A stretch of 39,501 bases of DNA from Candidatus Parakkermansia intestinigallinarum (GCA_019114365.1 DXFQ01000057.1:1-39501); one strand, 5' to 3'; shown: positions 1 through 7,263, counted from the stretch's first letter. A program made the numbers and translations. Notes: generated by a model from the sequence alone, not told the origin.

Positions 1-14
1 TCTGTCGACTCGCC

Positions 15-1199
15 TCAGGCGAGAGTGCGGCGGTCGCCCTTGTGGATGATCTCCGCTTCGCGCTTCACGCGCACCTGCAAGTCCGCCAAGGCGTTCATGT
101 AGTAGATGTACGCATCGTAGGGAGACGGGTAGGGCGTAAAGCCGTTCGTCTTCTCCATGTAGTGGAAGTGATCCGCGCTCTGCAGCTTGCGCCACACGTG
201 AATCATATCCTGATCCTCGCTGGCCTTGACGGACTCCTCCAGATCGTAAATCTTCTTGAGAGCCTCCTGCTGCATCACGTTGCCGTTCCACTGCGTCGTC
301 GTACCGTAAGTCGAGCAAGTCACCGGGTTGGGGCAGTCGATGGTGCCCATGGAGCGGAAGCGCTTGACGGCGCGACCGGGCGTCGTGAAGGTGTTGCCGT
401 TGAAGATGGCCGCCATGATCATCGTGCGCCAGAACTCAAACACGCCCGTCGAGTCAGGCTGGCGCTCGCCCAGCGTCTCGTAGTCCATGGACAAGTTCAC
501 AATCTGCCCCTCCTGATGCGTCAGCCAGTCCGCATAGGTGTGGGGAGAGAGCGGATACTCGCTCCACGACGGATCGACGCGGCGGTTGGCAAGATCGTTG
601 GAGAGGTGGCGGTTGCGGATGAGCGTCTTCGTCTTGGCGATGAGCGGCGCACACTGAAGGTCATTCGTGTGGCGGTTTGACATCATGCGGCTGTTGCCGT
701 CCGCCATCACGCCGGCGAAGCCCATATCGTAGGCCTGAGCTGCAATCGCGTTGGAGTAGAGCATGCCGGTATTCCACAGCACCGTCGGGCGCTGCCCGAA
801 GAGCTCCTCCATCAGATCCATGTGCTCATAGACCTGCTGCGCGAACTCGCCCGGCGAATAAAGCGAAGCCAGCGAAGCGTAGTAGGGCATCGCCAAAAAC
901 TCCACGCAACCCGTCTCCGCCAGCTCCTGGAACGAAGTGATGAGGTCGGGGCGGTGGTAGCGAGCCTGCTCGAGAATCACGCCCGAGAGTGCCAGCGAGA
1001 ACTTGAACTTGCCGTCGGAGAGCTCAATAAGCTGCTTCATCAGGCGATTAGCCGGCAGATAACAACGCTCAGCCACCTGACTGAGTACGCGACCGTTGAG
1101 CTCGTCATCCTCGTAGAAGGCGTGCTCGCCGATTTTGAAGAAATCGTAGGGAATCAGTCGATTGGGCTGATGCGCATGGAAGGTGAGAGAAATATTCAT
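15..1199 (-). CDS. GH57 amylase-like protein, probable non-catalytic or altered
   Basis: The 394-aa protein belongs to the GH57 alpha-amylase/4-alpha-glucanotransferase family. It shows the N-terminal HAHQP motif (residues 8-12), a VEFLAMPYY block near 99-107 and the MDYETLGERQ block (238-247) that carries the acid/base Asp (D239). In related enzymes the nucleophile Glu lies in an NTELIY-type motif; here the same place reads NTGMLYSN, so residue 145 is Gly (codon at 765-767). Amylase-like GH57 homologues lacking one or both catalytic residues are known, so a binding, regulatory or altered role is possible. The gene lies 42 bases downstream of a glycogen-synthase-like gene on the same strand, which suggests a role in storage polysaccharide metabolism. 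No Shine-Dalgarno motif is visible. There is no signal peptide, so it is probably cytoplasmic. Confidence 0.85.
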   Translation of the reverse strand: MNISLTFHAHQPNRLIPYDFFKIGEHAFYEDDELNGRVLSQVAERCYLPANRLMKQLIELSDGKFKFSLALSGVILEQARYHRPDLITSFQELAETGCVEFLAMPYYASLASLYSPGEFAQQVYEHMDLMEELFGQRPTVLWNTGMLYSNAIAAQAYDMGFAGVMADGNSRMMSNRHTNDLQCAPLIAKTKTLIRNRHLSNDLANRRVDPSWSEYPLSPHTYADWLTHQEGQIVNLSMDYETLGERQPDSTGVFEFWRTMIMAAIFNGNTFTTPGRAVKRFRSMGTIDCPNPVTCSTYGTTTQWNGNVMQQEALKKIYDLEESVKASEDQDMIHVWRKLQSADHFHYMEKTNGFTPYPSPYDAYIYYMNALADLQVRVKREAEIIHKGDRRTLA

Positions 1200-1241
1200 A
1201 GCAATGCTTTGGTGGGTGTGGTTATCTGCTAGACCTGCCTA

Positions 1242-2540
1242 TTACCAGCCGAGAACGCGGTGATAGACCGCAATCATCTTGTCGGCTGCCGTATCCCAGT
1301 TGGAGTTCTTGATGTCCTGAGCACTCTGCTCTGCCACGCGGCGGTAGAGATCCTCATCGGTAATGAGGTTGACAATGTGCTTGGCCATCATGTTCACATC
1401 CCAGAAGTCCGCCTTGAGGGCGCCCTTCATCACCTCGGCCACACCACTCTGCTTCGAGATGACGGCCGGAATGTTGAACTGAGCCGCCTCGAGAGCCGAA
1501 AGACCGAAGGGCTCGGAGACCGACGGCATGCAGTACACGTCCGTCATCGAGAGCAGCTCGTTGACCTTCTGCTTGTTGAGGAAGCCCGTGAAGTGGAACT
1601 TGTCACCCACGCCGTGGAAGGCCCCCGTCTCGATCAGCTGGCGAAGCTTCTCGCCCGTACCGGCCATCACGAAGCGCACGTTGTCCGTCTGCTCGAGCAC
1701 ATTGGCGGCGATCTGCAGGAAGAACTCCGGCCCCTTCTGCGCCGTCAGACGGCCGAGGAAGAGCACCAGCTTCTCGGGGAACTTCTTCTTGGAGTGGAAC
1801 ACGTGCACCGGATCAGCACCGTTGTGCACCGGGAAAATCTTGGACGGATCAATGCCGTAGTGGCCGGAAGCCACCAAACCCGTGTACTTCGACACCGGAA
1901 TGACGGCATCAGCCTGCTCCATGCCGTACTTCTCAATATCGTAGATCCAACCGCGCGCATCCGCACCGGCGCGGTCAAACTGCGAAGCGTGCAGGTGCAC
2001 CACGAGGGGCTTGCCCGTCGCCTTCTTCACCTCGACGCCCGCCAGATAGGTCATCCAGTCGTGCGCGTGCACCAGATCGAAGTCATAGCTGCGCGACATG
2101 ACGGCGCAGATCTTCGAGAACTCGACAACCTTGCGCGCCAGATCTCCGGCATAGAGATCCTCCTTGCCCGTGAAGAGCTCGAGATCCGCTTGGTGCACCT
2201 TCGAGAACAGAAGCTTGCCCTCCTTCGTGAACGTGACGGCACCGGGCGTGCCCTCGACGCTCGCATACGGATCCAGATTGATGGGCGCCTTGCCCACCAT
2301 GGCGAAACTCTCGTAGGTGTAATCCGTCTCCATCTGCTCAATCTGCTCCATCCGGAGCGTATTGATGCCCGTCAGTGAAAAACCGTCATAGTGCGCATCC
2401 GGCGCAGCCTTGGGAACGATGACGGACAAATCGACTTTTTTGGAGAGAGCCTTGGAGATGCCCATACAGGCCACGCCCAGACCGCCGTTGATCAATGGCG
2501 GAAACTCCCATCCCAGTTCCAATACCTTAATTCTCCTCAT
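1242..2540 (-). CDS. glycogen/starch synthase-like glycosyltransferase (GT5/GT4 fold)
   Basis: The 432-aa GT-B glycosyltransferase has an N-terminal donor-site loop (PPLINGGLG, residues 14-22), a HAHDWMTY motif typical of glycogen synthases, and the C-terminal E-x7-E motif SEPFGLSALE with E343 and E351. It is expected to transfer glucose from a nucleotide sugar to an alpha-glucan in the cytoplasm. It is somewhat shorter than E. coli GlgA (about 477 aa) and the usual KTGGL loop reads INGGL, as in the glycosyltransferases paired with GH57 genes in several phyla. The GH57 gene follows directly on the same strand and the two probably form one transcript. A different sugar-transfer role in the GT4 family cannot be excluded. 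Confidence 0.85.
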   Translation of the reverse strand: MRRIKVLELGWEFPPLINGGLGVACMGISKALSKKVDLSVIVPKAAPDAHYDGFSLTGINTLRMEQIEQMETDYTYESFAMVGKAPINLDPYASVEGTPGAVTFTKEGKLLFSKVHQADLELFTGKEDLYAGDLARKVVEFSKICAVMSRSYDFDLVHAHDWMTYLAGVEVKKATGKPLVVHLHASQFDRAGADARGWIYDIEKYGMEQADAVIPVSKYTGLVASGHYGIDPSKIFPVHNGADPVHVFHSKKKFPEKLVLFLGRLTAQKGPEFFLQIAANVLEQTDNVRFVMAGTGEKLRQLIETGAFHGVGDKFHFTGFLNKQKVNELLSMTDVYCMPSVSEPFGLSALEAAQFNIPAVISKQSGVAEVMKGALKADFWDVNMMAKHIVNLITDEDLYRRVAEQSAQDIKNSNWDTAADKMIAVYHRVLGW

Positions 2541-2571
2541 AGTCTTTATTGCAAGTTTCGGTTGTAAGTTC

Positions 2572-2599
2572 TTTATTCGCGGATTACGCGGTCATTCAA
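2572..2599 (-). promoter_or_regulatory. candidate promoter of the glycosyltransferase-GH57 operon
   Basis: On the minus strand a TTGAAT -35 (2599-2594) is followed after 16 bases by AATAAA (2577-2572), leaving a leader of about 25 bases to the ATG at 2540. The AATAAAG string recurs just before the start codon, so the exact -10 is uncertain. The rest of the 237-bp gap 2541-2777 shows no gene or clear terminator. Confidence 0.35.
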
Positions 2600-2777
2600 G
2601 CATAAATCGGATTTTAAGTCCAGCAGAAACTCTGCCGATTTTGCGTCATGACTTATCGTGTTGCTTCTCGCTTAGCAGCGGAGGCTTGTTTTTAATTTTT
2701 GCTGTGAAAAAATCGACACATTCAATTAAAGAATCCAAGCGCCGACCTTCCCTATGATACCCTTTCCCTCCGGCTTC

Positions 2778-2990
2778 TCAGTTCGTCGTCTCACGATTGA
2801 CGCGGCTCACTTCGCTCAGAGCCGCAATGAAGTCATCGAGAAGCTCGATCGGCACCATAATGCGATCCCGGTTGGAGCTGACCTTTTCCGTAATGCGAAC
2901 CATGCGACCGCGTGCGTTAGCCTTCAGATCGATAAAGAAAGTCTTGCGGTCGTTAGAGAGTTTTTCAGTGCAGATAATATCGTCGTCCAC
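2778..2990 (-). CDS. PUR-family (DUF3276-like) single-stranded nucleic-acid-binding protein
   Basis: A 70-aa protein with GTG start at 2990. Its sequence has the compact PUR repeat pattern: an E-K-L start, a basic strand (NDRKTFFIDLKANARGRMVR), then ITEKVSSNRDRIMVPIELLDDF and a C-terminal helix. Small one-repeat PUR proteins dimerise and bind single-stranded DNA or RNA; they are typical of Bacteroidota, spirochaetes and some PVC bacteria. The GTG start is chosen because MDDDIICTEKL begins the conserved domain and no ATG lies upstream in frame. It has its own promoter with a leader of about 35 bases. It probably acts as a regulator of gene expression; its target is unknown. Confidence 0.75.
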   Translation of the reverse strand: MDDDIICTEKLSNDRKTFFIDLKANARGRMVRITEKVSSNRDRIMVPIELLDDFIAALSEVSRVNRETTN

Positions 2991-3031
2991 GTTAGTGTGT
3001 GCGCTGAGTTGCTAGCAGTGCACGGGGCGGG

Positions 3032-3059
3032 ATTGTATCACAGAATTTGCTCAGGTCAA
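3032..3059 (-). promoter_or_regulatory. sigma70-like promoter of the PUR gene
   Basis: On the minus strand TTGACC (3059-3054), 16-base spacer, TACAAT (3037-3032). The start codon is 41 bases below the -10 box, so this gene has a conventional leader, in contrast to several neighbours. Confidence 0.6.
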
Positions 3060-3106
3060 GGTTATCTGATAAGAATTTTTCGGAAAATGAAAGCCGCGAG
3101 GCGAGA

Positions 3107-3832
3107 TCAAATCAGCTCCTTCATGCGATTCACCGTAATACCCGGCACCGTGCGCGTCGAACCGTCGGGGCGCCGCAGAATGGGCGAACCGTCGCTCTCT
3201 ACGCCGACGAAGAAGCCGCACACGCGATCCGTGTCCGTAATGGCCACAACCGGACGGCTCTCTCCCCAAGCGGACTCCAGCTTCGAGGCAATGGCGTCGA
3301 GGCCGCCCTCGAGGAAGTAGTTGAAATTCTCCGCAATGTTATCCGCAATAATCGTGCGGAGCTTCTTGACGGAAGGGCAGCCGACGATGAGATCGGCGAG
3401 GCGCGTCGGCGAATCGCTCGTCAGCCCGTCGAGAGCCGCGACATTATTAAAGACATTCACCCCGATACCGATGGAAGCCATCGTGGCGGACGGGCGCTCG
3501 ACGAGAATGCCGGCGAGCTTGCGCTTGTCGACCAACACATCATTGGGCCAGCGCAGCCGCAGCCCCTTGATGGCGTAAGGCCGCAGAGCATCAATGATCG
3601 CCACACCGGCCACCAGCGGCAGCAGGCCCCAGAGGCGCGGAGATTTCGGATCAATCGGAAGGTTGTAGGAGGCCCAGAGCCCGCCCGGCTCACCGAACCA
3701 GTGGCGGTTGAAGCGGCCGCGTCCCTTCGTCTGCTGATTGCAGCTCACGATTGTCCAAGCCGGAAGCTTGCGGGCAATAATGAAGGTCGATTCGCAAGTA
3801 TCCACCTCCTCCACTTTCCATTTTGTGCTCAT
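3107..3832 (-). CDS. birA: biotin--[acetyl-CoA carboxylase] ligase
   Basis: The 241-aa enzyme activates biotin with ATP and attaches it to the biotin carboxyl carrier protein in the cytoplasm. Visible motifs are the ST pair at 15-16, the QTKGRGRFNRHW biotinoyl-AMP loop (34-45), RWPNDVLVDKRKLAGILVE (94-112) with the conserved Lys at 105, and a C-terminal SH3-like domain ending at 241. There is no N-terminal winged-helix domain, so it is the monofunctional form and not a repressor. An open frame continues upstream to 4501, but it is antisense to the GNAT gene; the start at 3832 is set by the domain beginning and by a TACAAT box exactly 6 bases upstream. Confidence 0.92.
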   Translation of the reverse strand: MSTKWKVEEVDTCESTFIIARKLPAWTIVSCNQQTKGRGRFNRHWFGEPGGLWASYNLPIDPKSPRLWGLLPLVAGVAIIDALRPYAIKGLRLRWPNDVLVDKRKLAGILVERPSATMASIGIGVNVFNNVAALDGLTSDSPTRLADLIVGCPSVKKLRTIIADNIAENFNYFLEGGLDAIASKLESAWGESRPVVAITDTDRVCGFFVGVESDGSPILRRPDGSTRTVPGITVNRMKELI

Positions 3833-3838
3833 GGCTCC

Positions 3839-3867
3839 ATTGTACTCCTCCGAGTCTCTTTCGTCTA
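3839..3867 (-). promoter_or_regulatory. birA promoter abutting the start codon
   Basis: On the minus strand TAGACG (3867-3862), 17-base spacer, TACAAT (3844-3839), then GGAGCC and the ATG. The expected transcription start coincides with the A of the start codon. A GGAGGAG string lies inside the spacer and could be mistaken for a ribosome binding site. Confidence 0.6.
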
Positions 3868-3896
3868 CAAAAAAAGGCAAAACAGCGAAAGAAGAC

Positions 3897-3925
3897 TGTA
3901 CATCGCATGCCGGAACTGCTAAAAG
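3897..3925 (+). promoter_or_regulatory. candidate promoter of the GNAT gene
   Basis: TGTACA (3897-3902), 17-base spacer, TAAAAG (3920-3925), 9 bases, ATG at 3935. The -35 matches consensus at four of six positions. It is divergent from the birA promoter within the same 102-bp gap. Confidence 0.4.
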
Positions 3926-3934
3926 AAGACAGCC

Positions 3935-4516
3935 ATGCTTCCCGATGCCCCCAAGAGCGAACCGCCGTACCCGCCCCTGAGCGCTAGCCGCCTGAGGAAC
4001 GCCGAGCACCCTCTCTACGAAGCGGCCAAGCAGCTGTATGAGAGCAGCTTCCCGCGCGAAGAGCGGCGCAGCGACCCGCAGCATCGCCGCGCTCTTGCCG
4101 ACGAAGCCTTCCATAGTCTCGCGCTGAGCGATGAGCGCGGACTTGCGGCCATCCTCTACTACTGGCAGCACCCCGACTTCACCTTCATCGAACATCTGGC
4201 CGTCTGCCCCGAGCGGCGCGGCTGCGGCATCGGGCACCGCGTCCTGCGGATGGCGGCTGAGGAACTCAGCCCCGATCGTCCCGTCATCCTCGAAATCGAA
4301 CCGGCCATCGATGATCGAACCCGGCGGCGCCTGCGCTTTTACGAAAGCTGCGGCTACCAACGCCTCCCCGACTACCATGAACAGCAGCCCTACCACGCCG
4401 GCCTTGAACCGCTGCCCATGGAGCTGCTTCTCCTGCCGCAGGGCGGAGCCTGTCGCCGCCCCGACGCCTTTGAAGACTACCTGCTCACCCGCGTGATGCA
4501 ATACCGCGACCGCTGA
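3935..4516 (+). CDS. GNAT-family N-acetyltransferase
   Basis: A 193-aa protein of the GCN5-related acetyltransferase fold. Residues 81-101 give the characteristic beta4-motif A stretch, with the pyrophosphate-binding loop RRGCGIG at 94-100 after a hydrophobic strand (FTFIEHLAVCPE). Motif B is seen near 127-145 (RRRLRFYESCGY). It would transfer an acetyl group from acetyl-CoA to an amine; the acceptor cannot be told from sequence. The C-terminal extension after about residue 160 (PLPMELLLLPQGG) is typical of GNATs that acetylate small metabolites or peptides. It is divergent from birA with 102 bp between starts, and no Shine-Dalgarno is present. Confidence 0.8.
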   Translation: MLPDAPKSEPPYPPLSASRLRNAEHPLYEAAKQLYESSFPREERRSDPQHRRALADEAFHSLALSDERGLAAILYYWQHPDFTFIEHLAVCPERRGCGIGHRVLRMAAEELSPDRPVILEIEPAIDDRTRRRLRFYESCGYQRLPDYHEQQPYHAGLEPLPMELLLLPQGGACRRPDAFEDYLLTRVMQYRDR

Positions 4517-4761
4517 GCTTGCGAAAGAACGGCCCTCCCACTAACTCCGCCCCCCTTGGCGATCGTCCTGATTGTTTTTCCCCTCTCTCGGTCACAGGCG
4601 GGCGCGCGGCGGCCTTGTGTCATGCGGGGCCTGAGGGAATCGGAAGAGCAGGGGCGGCTTCCCGAGCTCCTGCGGCGGCGGATGGAGCGTATGGAGCCTA
4701 CCCGTGATGTGCGGCCGAGAGACGCAGCGGCGGGCCCGTTGTCAGGCTCGCCGCTCGGGCC
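4517..4761 (+). other. intergenic remnant with no recognisable gene
   Basis: This 245-bp stretch separates the GNAT gene from the truncated DUF262 gene. Short open frames cross it on the plus strand but have no family features. It is probably where the missing 3' part of the DUF262 gene was lost. Confidence 0.5.
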
Positions 4762-5274
4762 TCAGCTTGCTCTAAGGCTCGTCCGGAACGGGGCACGAAT
4801 CAGCTCGGCATTGGTAAGCGGGATGCGCCCGATATTCAAGCGCTGAAAGAGCTCGTGGGCATCTCCCTTGGGTTCGTACCAGATGACAGCCGTGTGTTCC
4901 TTCAGGGTGCGCAGGATGTTCTGCTCTTGCTCCCGGTTGCTTTCAAACCAATCTTGAATCGCGAGGTAGACCGTTTTGACATGGTATTCATCCAAGCTCT
5001 CGGCGTTGTCTTTCCCTATCATGTCGGTCACGTCGAAGTCCCCCTCTTCTCTCTTTTTCGCGTAGGTGATTCTGACGCTATCCGGAGGGGAAATCGCTTC
5101 AGCGGCCCTCTTCACTTCTGCGGAAAGAGCCTCTTCTTTTGATAGAGCCCTCTTGAGTTGCGTGATCGGATCCTTTTGTGCGATGTAGCGGGGGATGAGC
5201 CCGATGGTGATGAGCCTCTGCTGCCCGTCGATGACTTCATATACCTTATTCTCTTCTCTTGTTTTGACGACGAG
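4762..5274 (-). pseudogene. DUF262 (GmrSD/ParB-like) gene, 3' fragment
   Basis: This is the downstream half of a DUF262 protein cut by the IS element. It retains the YEVIDGQQRLITI motif, whose DGQQR core is the nucleotide-binding signature of the family, and FQRLNIGRIPLTNAELIRA near the end. The frame stops nine residues later, whereas family members normally continue with more DUF262 sequence and often a DUF1524 HNH domain, so the 3' end is also lost. An ATG at 5310 inside the IS end opens an in-frame product (MTEILQKKTCSA then LVVKT), so a truncated protein could be made. DUF262 proteins are often parts of restriction or phage-defence loci. Confidence 0.85.
5267..5274. repeat. target-site duplication, left copy (ACGACGAG)
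   Basis: The octamer ACGACGAG occurs directly outside the left end of the IS and again at 6840-6847. An 8-bp duplication is usual for IS256-family insertion. Confidence 0.85.
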
Positions 5275-5301
5275 GGCGGAGCAAGTTTTTTTCTGTAAAA
5301 T
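5275..5301. repeat. IS terminal inverted repeat, left
   Basis: It begins GGCGGAGCAAG and ends TCTGTAAAAT, and pairs with 6813-6839. It also supplies part of the coding frame leading into the DUF262 3' fragment. Confidence 0.85.
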
Positions 5302-5337
5302 CTCTGTCATCGGAGCAAAGCACGCTTGCGAGTCAGG

Positions 5338-6609
5338 TTAAGCAGCGCTGGATTCACGGGATTGAGGCGCGGCTGCTGTCAGCACCCCAGCCGTCTGGCG
5401 AAGCTTCTCTGGTGTGATGTAGGTTTTGCTACTTCCCTCCCACTCATCGGAGAGATCCATAGCTTTGGCTGTAACGAGTCTTAGCAAAGAGGCTTCGGAA
5501 GGGAAGATGGAGACGACGTTCGTTCTCCGTTTGAGCTGTCTGTTAATGCACTCCATGATGTTGGAGGTTCTGAGGCGACGCTGCACATTCGGCGGGCAGT
5601 CAATAATCGTGAGGCACTCCTCGATGTTCTCTTCGAGCCAGTCCGCCAGCTTGTCCTGACCGTCCTCTCTGAAGGTTGCGAGGACGTTTTGAGTCACGAG
5701 TTTGGCCATATTTCGGGTGCCGGCATTGAAAATGGAGCGGATATGAGAGGCGGCGATGCCTTTGTAACGAGCAGAGGTAACGTAGGCTTGAGCGTTCTGC
5801 TGAAAATGGAACTGGCAGCGTTGCCACAGAGTGCCGGTGAGGGTGCGAGCCAAAGCCGTACGAATGCCCTTATGGTCATCGCTGGTGACGGTGAGAGGGG
5901 TGTTCATACCTCGATCCAAGAGGCTTTGGATAAAGGCAGACCAGTGCTCAGCCGCTTCAGAAATGCCGGTTGAGATCCCCAGTACAATACGCTTTCCTGT
6001 TTCTGCTTCAATGCCTACAGCCACGAAAACGGCGCAATCGGTTACCCTGTTGTTGAGCCTGGTCTTGATGTAGGTCGCATCAAGGAAAAGGTGGGAGATC
6101 AGCGGCAGTGGGCGGGTGCGCCATTGCTCAAAGAGCTCGTCAAGTTGAGCAGCGCATTGGCTCACGTAAGCCGCTGAAACTCCATGACCTCCGCATAGTT
6201 CTTTCATGACTTTGGCGACTTTGCGCGTTGAAACGCCTTGGAGGTACATTTCCGCGATGGAGAGATTGAGGGCGCGGTCAATTCTGGCTCCCTGCTCAAA
6301 ACCGGGGATAACCGGGTGGAAGGGAGTTGCCGAGTTTCGAACCTGCGGCACGTCGAGTGTAATCTCGCCTGTCGACGTCAGGATCGTTCGAGGCTTATAG
6401 CCGTTGCGCATTCCATTCCTATTAACTGAGCGTTCGTGTTTTGCGCAACCTATGTGATTGTCGCACTGAGCAGAAAGGGATGCGTTAAGCATACGGCGTA
6501 ACGCCTCCGGAAACAAGTATCCGCTTCCTTGAGCTCCCGGGGAGGGGGTATGGCAGAGAAAGGGATTGATTATCGCGTCGAATATGGTAATTTTGTCTTG
6601 TTCGGTCAT
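5338..6609 (-). CDS. IS256-family transposase (mutator-type DDE)
   Basis: A 423-aa transposase with the DDE triad typical of the family: D177 in LFLDATYIK, D244 in VTSDDHKG and E353 in RTSNIMECINRQLKRRT. The CQFHFQQN motif (265-272) between the second Asp and the Glu is also characteristic. It catalyses cut-and-paste or copy-out movement of the element by acting on the terminal repeats. The frame is open further upstream to 6813, but MTEQDKITIF at 6609 is the likely start because the upstream residues have no family similarity and cover two large hairpins. No frameshift or stop is seen, so it is probably active. Confidence 0.93.
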   Translation of the reverse strand: MTEQDKITIFDAIINPFLCHTPSPGAQGSGYLFPEALRRMLNASLSAQCDNHIGCAKHERSVNRNGMRNGYKPRTILTSTGEITLDVPQVRNSATPFHPVIPGFEQGARIDRALNLSIAEMYLQGVSTRKVAKVMKELCGGHGVSAAYVSQCAAQLDELFEQWRTRPLPLISHLFLDATYIKTRLNNRVTDCAVFVAVGIEAETGKRIVLGISTGISEAAEHWSAFIQSLLDRGMNTPLTVTSDDHKGIRTALARTLTGTLWQRCQFHFQQNAQAYVTSARYKGIAASHIRSIFNAGTRNMAKLVTQNVLATFREDGQDKLADWLEENIEECLTIIDCPPNVQRRLRTSNIMECINRQLKRRTNVVSIFPSEASLLRLVTAKAMDLSDEWEGSSKTYITPEKLRQTAGVLTAAAPQSRESSAA

Positions 6610-6680
6610 GATTGTGGGTTTGGTTGTAGGCAAACGAACAATGCCCCGGATGCCCGAACATTTCAAGTTTCCGTCGTGAC

Positions 6681-6710
6681 ATGCCGTCGTGCGCCATTGC
6701 ACGGCGGCAT
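6681..6710. other. hairpin upstream of the transposase start
   Basis: A 12-bp stem (6681-6692 with 6699-6710, one G-T pair) closes a 6-base loop. It lies about 70-100 bases upstream of the transposase ATG, within the IS leader. Confidence 0.6.
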
Positions 6711-6729
6711 TCCCGTAGATACCCGGGGT

Positions 6730-6792
6730 AGCGCGTCCCGCATGGCGCGACTCTCGCCCCTCGGGGCTCGTTTTGCGCCATGCGGGGGCGCT
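6730..6792. other. long hairpin near the IS right end
   Basis: The perfect 12-bp arms CCCGCATGGCGC (6737-6748) and its complement (6775-6786) are extended by AGCGC/GCGCT (6730-6734 with 6788-6792) across a small internal loop. It sits between the terminal repeat and the transposase gene, where structures that block translation from read-through transcripts are found in other ISs. Confidence 0.6.
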
Positions 6793-6812
6793 GGCTGGAA
6801 ACTCGGTTTTCA

Positions 6813-6839
6813 ATTTTACAGAAAGAAGTTTACACCCGC
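6813..6839. repeat. IS terminal inverted repeat, right
   Basis: Read outward on the minus strand it begins GCGGGTGTAAAC and ends TCTGTAAAAT, and pairs with 5275-5301. Confidence 0.85.
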
Positions 6840-6847
6840 ACGACGAG
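6840..6847. repeat. target-site duplication, right copy (ACGACGAG)
   Basis: Identical to 5267-5274; it marks the insertion point inside the DUF262 coding frame. Confidence 0.85.
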
Positions 6848-7069
6848 AGGTTGCAGGTAATAAGGGGGGGGCGAATCTTTCGTGCGCGTCTCCTGATATT
6901 CCTTGAGATCGTTGAGCAATTCCCTCACTTCCGCGGCGGTCCAGCGGTAACCTCGCTGATAGTCCGGTATGTAAAAGGTGTACTGCAGCAGCTCTCCCAT
7001 GCGCTTAGTGGAGGAGGTGGACTCCGCCGAGGTGCCAACAGATGGATGAGGTGGGCTTCCCGTCGCCAT
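6840..7069 (-). pseudogene. DUF262 gene, 5' fragment
   Basis: This is the start of the gene whose other half lies at 4762-5274. It encodes the family's N-terminal signature, MGELLQYTFYIPDYQRGYRW, with the IPxYQRxYxW motif, followed by a helix (VRELLNDLKEY). The start may be 7069 or 7078 (two in-frame ATGs), or the internal ATG at 7000 just before the motif. After the IS boundary the frame ends within four residues. Joining codons across the removed IS gives YYLQPLVVKTREENKVYEV, a smooth DUF262 sequence of about 244 aa in total. Confidence 0.85.
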
Positions 7070-7103
7070 ACTGCACATGTTAGCATGGCGGAGTTCGCGC
7101 GGT

Positions 7104-7190
7104 AAGCCCATTTTTGTCCGCTTGCGGGGCGTTACTGATGTGTTATTCCGCGGAATGGGCTTGCATGGGCGGGTGATGTTGTGGTAGTTT
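7104..7190 (+). promoter_or_regulatory. inverted repeat and weak promoter before the PPOX gene
   Basis: The 9-bp arms AAGCCCATT (7104-7112) and AATGGGCTT (7154-7162) are 41 bases apart. The right arm overlaps TTGCAT (7161-7166), which with TAGTTT (7185-7190, 18-base spacer) could be a weak promoter. An operator role is speculative. Confidence 0.25.
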
Positions 7191-7263
7191 TTTGTGTTCT
7201 CTGCTCGCTGCGGCGCGGGTGCGCAGTTGCGGTGCGGGGTGTCGATAAAAGAGTTGGAGTCAG

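Larger units (their letters stand above)
5275..6839 (-). mobile_element. IS256-family insertion sequence, 1565 bp, intact
   Basis: The element is bounded by imperfect 27-bp terminal inverted repeats (5275-5301 and 6813-6839; 20 of 27 positions match, with a perfect inner core TTTCTGTAAAAT). It is flanked by identical 8-bp target duplications. It carries one full-length transposase gene. Removing the element and one duplication joins the two DUF262 fragments in frame, which fixes both ends to the base. The lack of divergence between the duplications suggests a fairly recent insertion. Confidence 0.92.

Noticed and set aside
3845..3851. GGAGGAG upstream of birA as a ribosome binding site
   Set aside because: It lies upstream of the TACAAT box, within the promoter spacer, 12 or more bases from the ATG, and would not be in the mRNA if transcription starts at the ATG.
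3833..4501. N-terminal extension of BirA to 464 residues
   Set aside because: The extension is antisense to a good GNAT gene and lacks any helix-turn-helix. The biotin ligase domain and a promoter place the start at 3832.
6610..6813. 68-residue N-terminal extension of the transposase
   Set aside because: It is coded by the hairpin region and has no similarity to the family; MTEQDKITIF is a typical transposase start.
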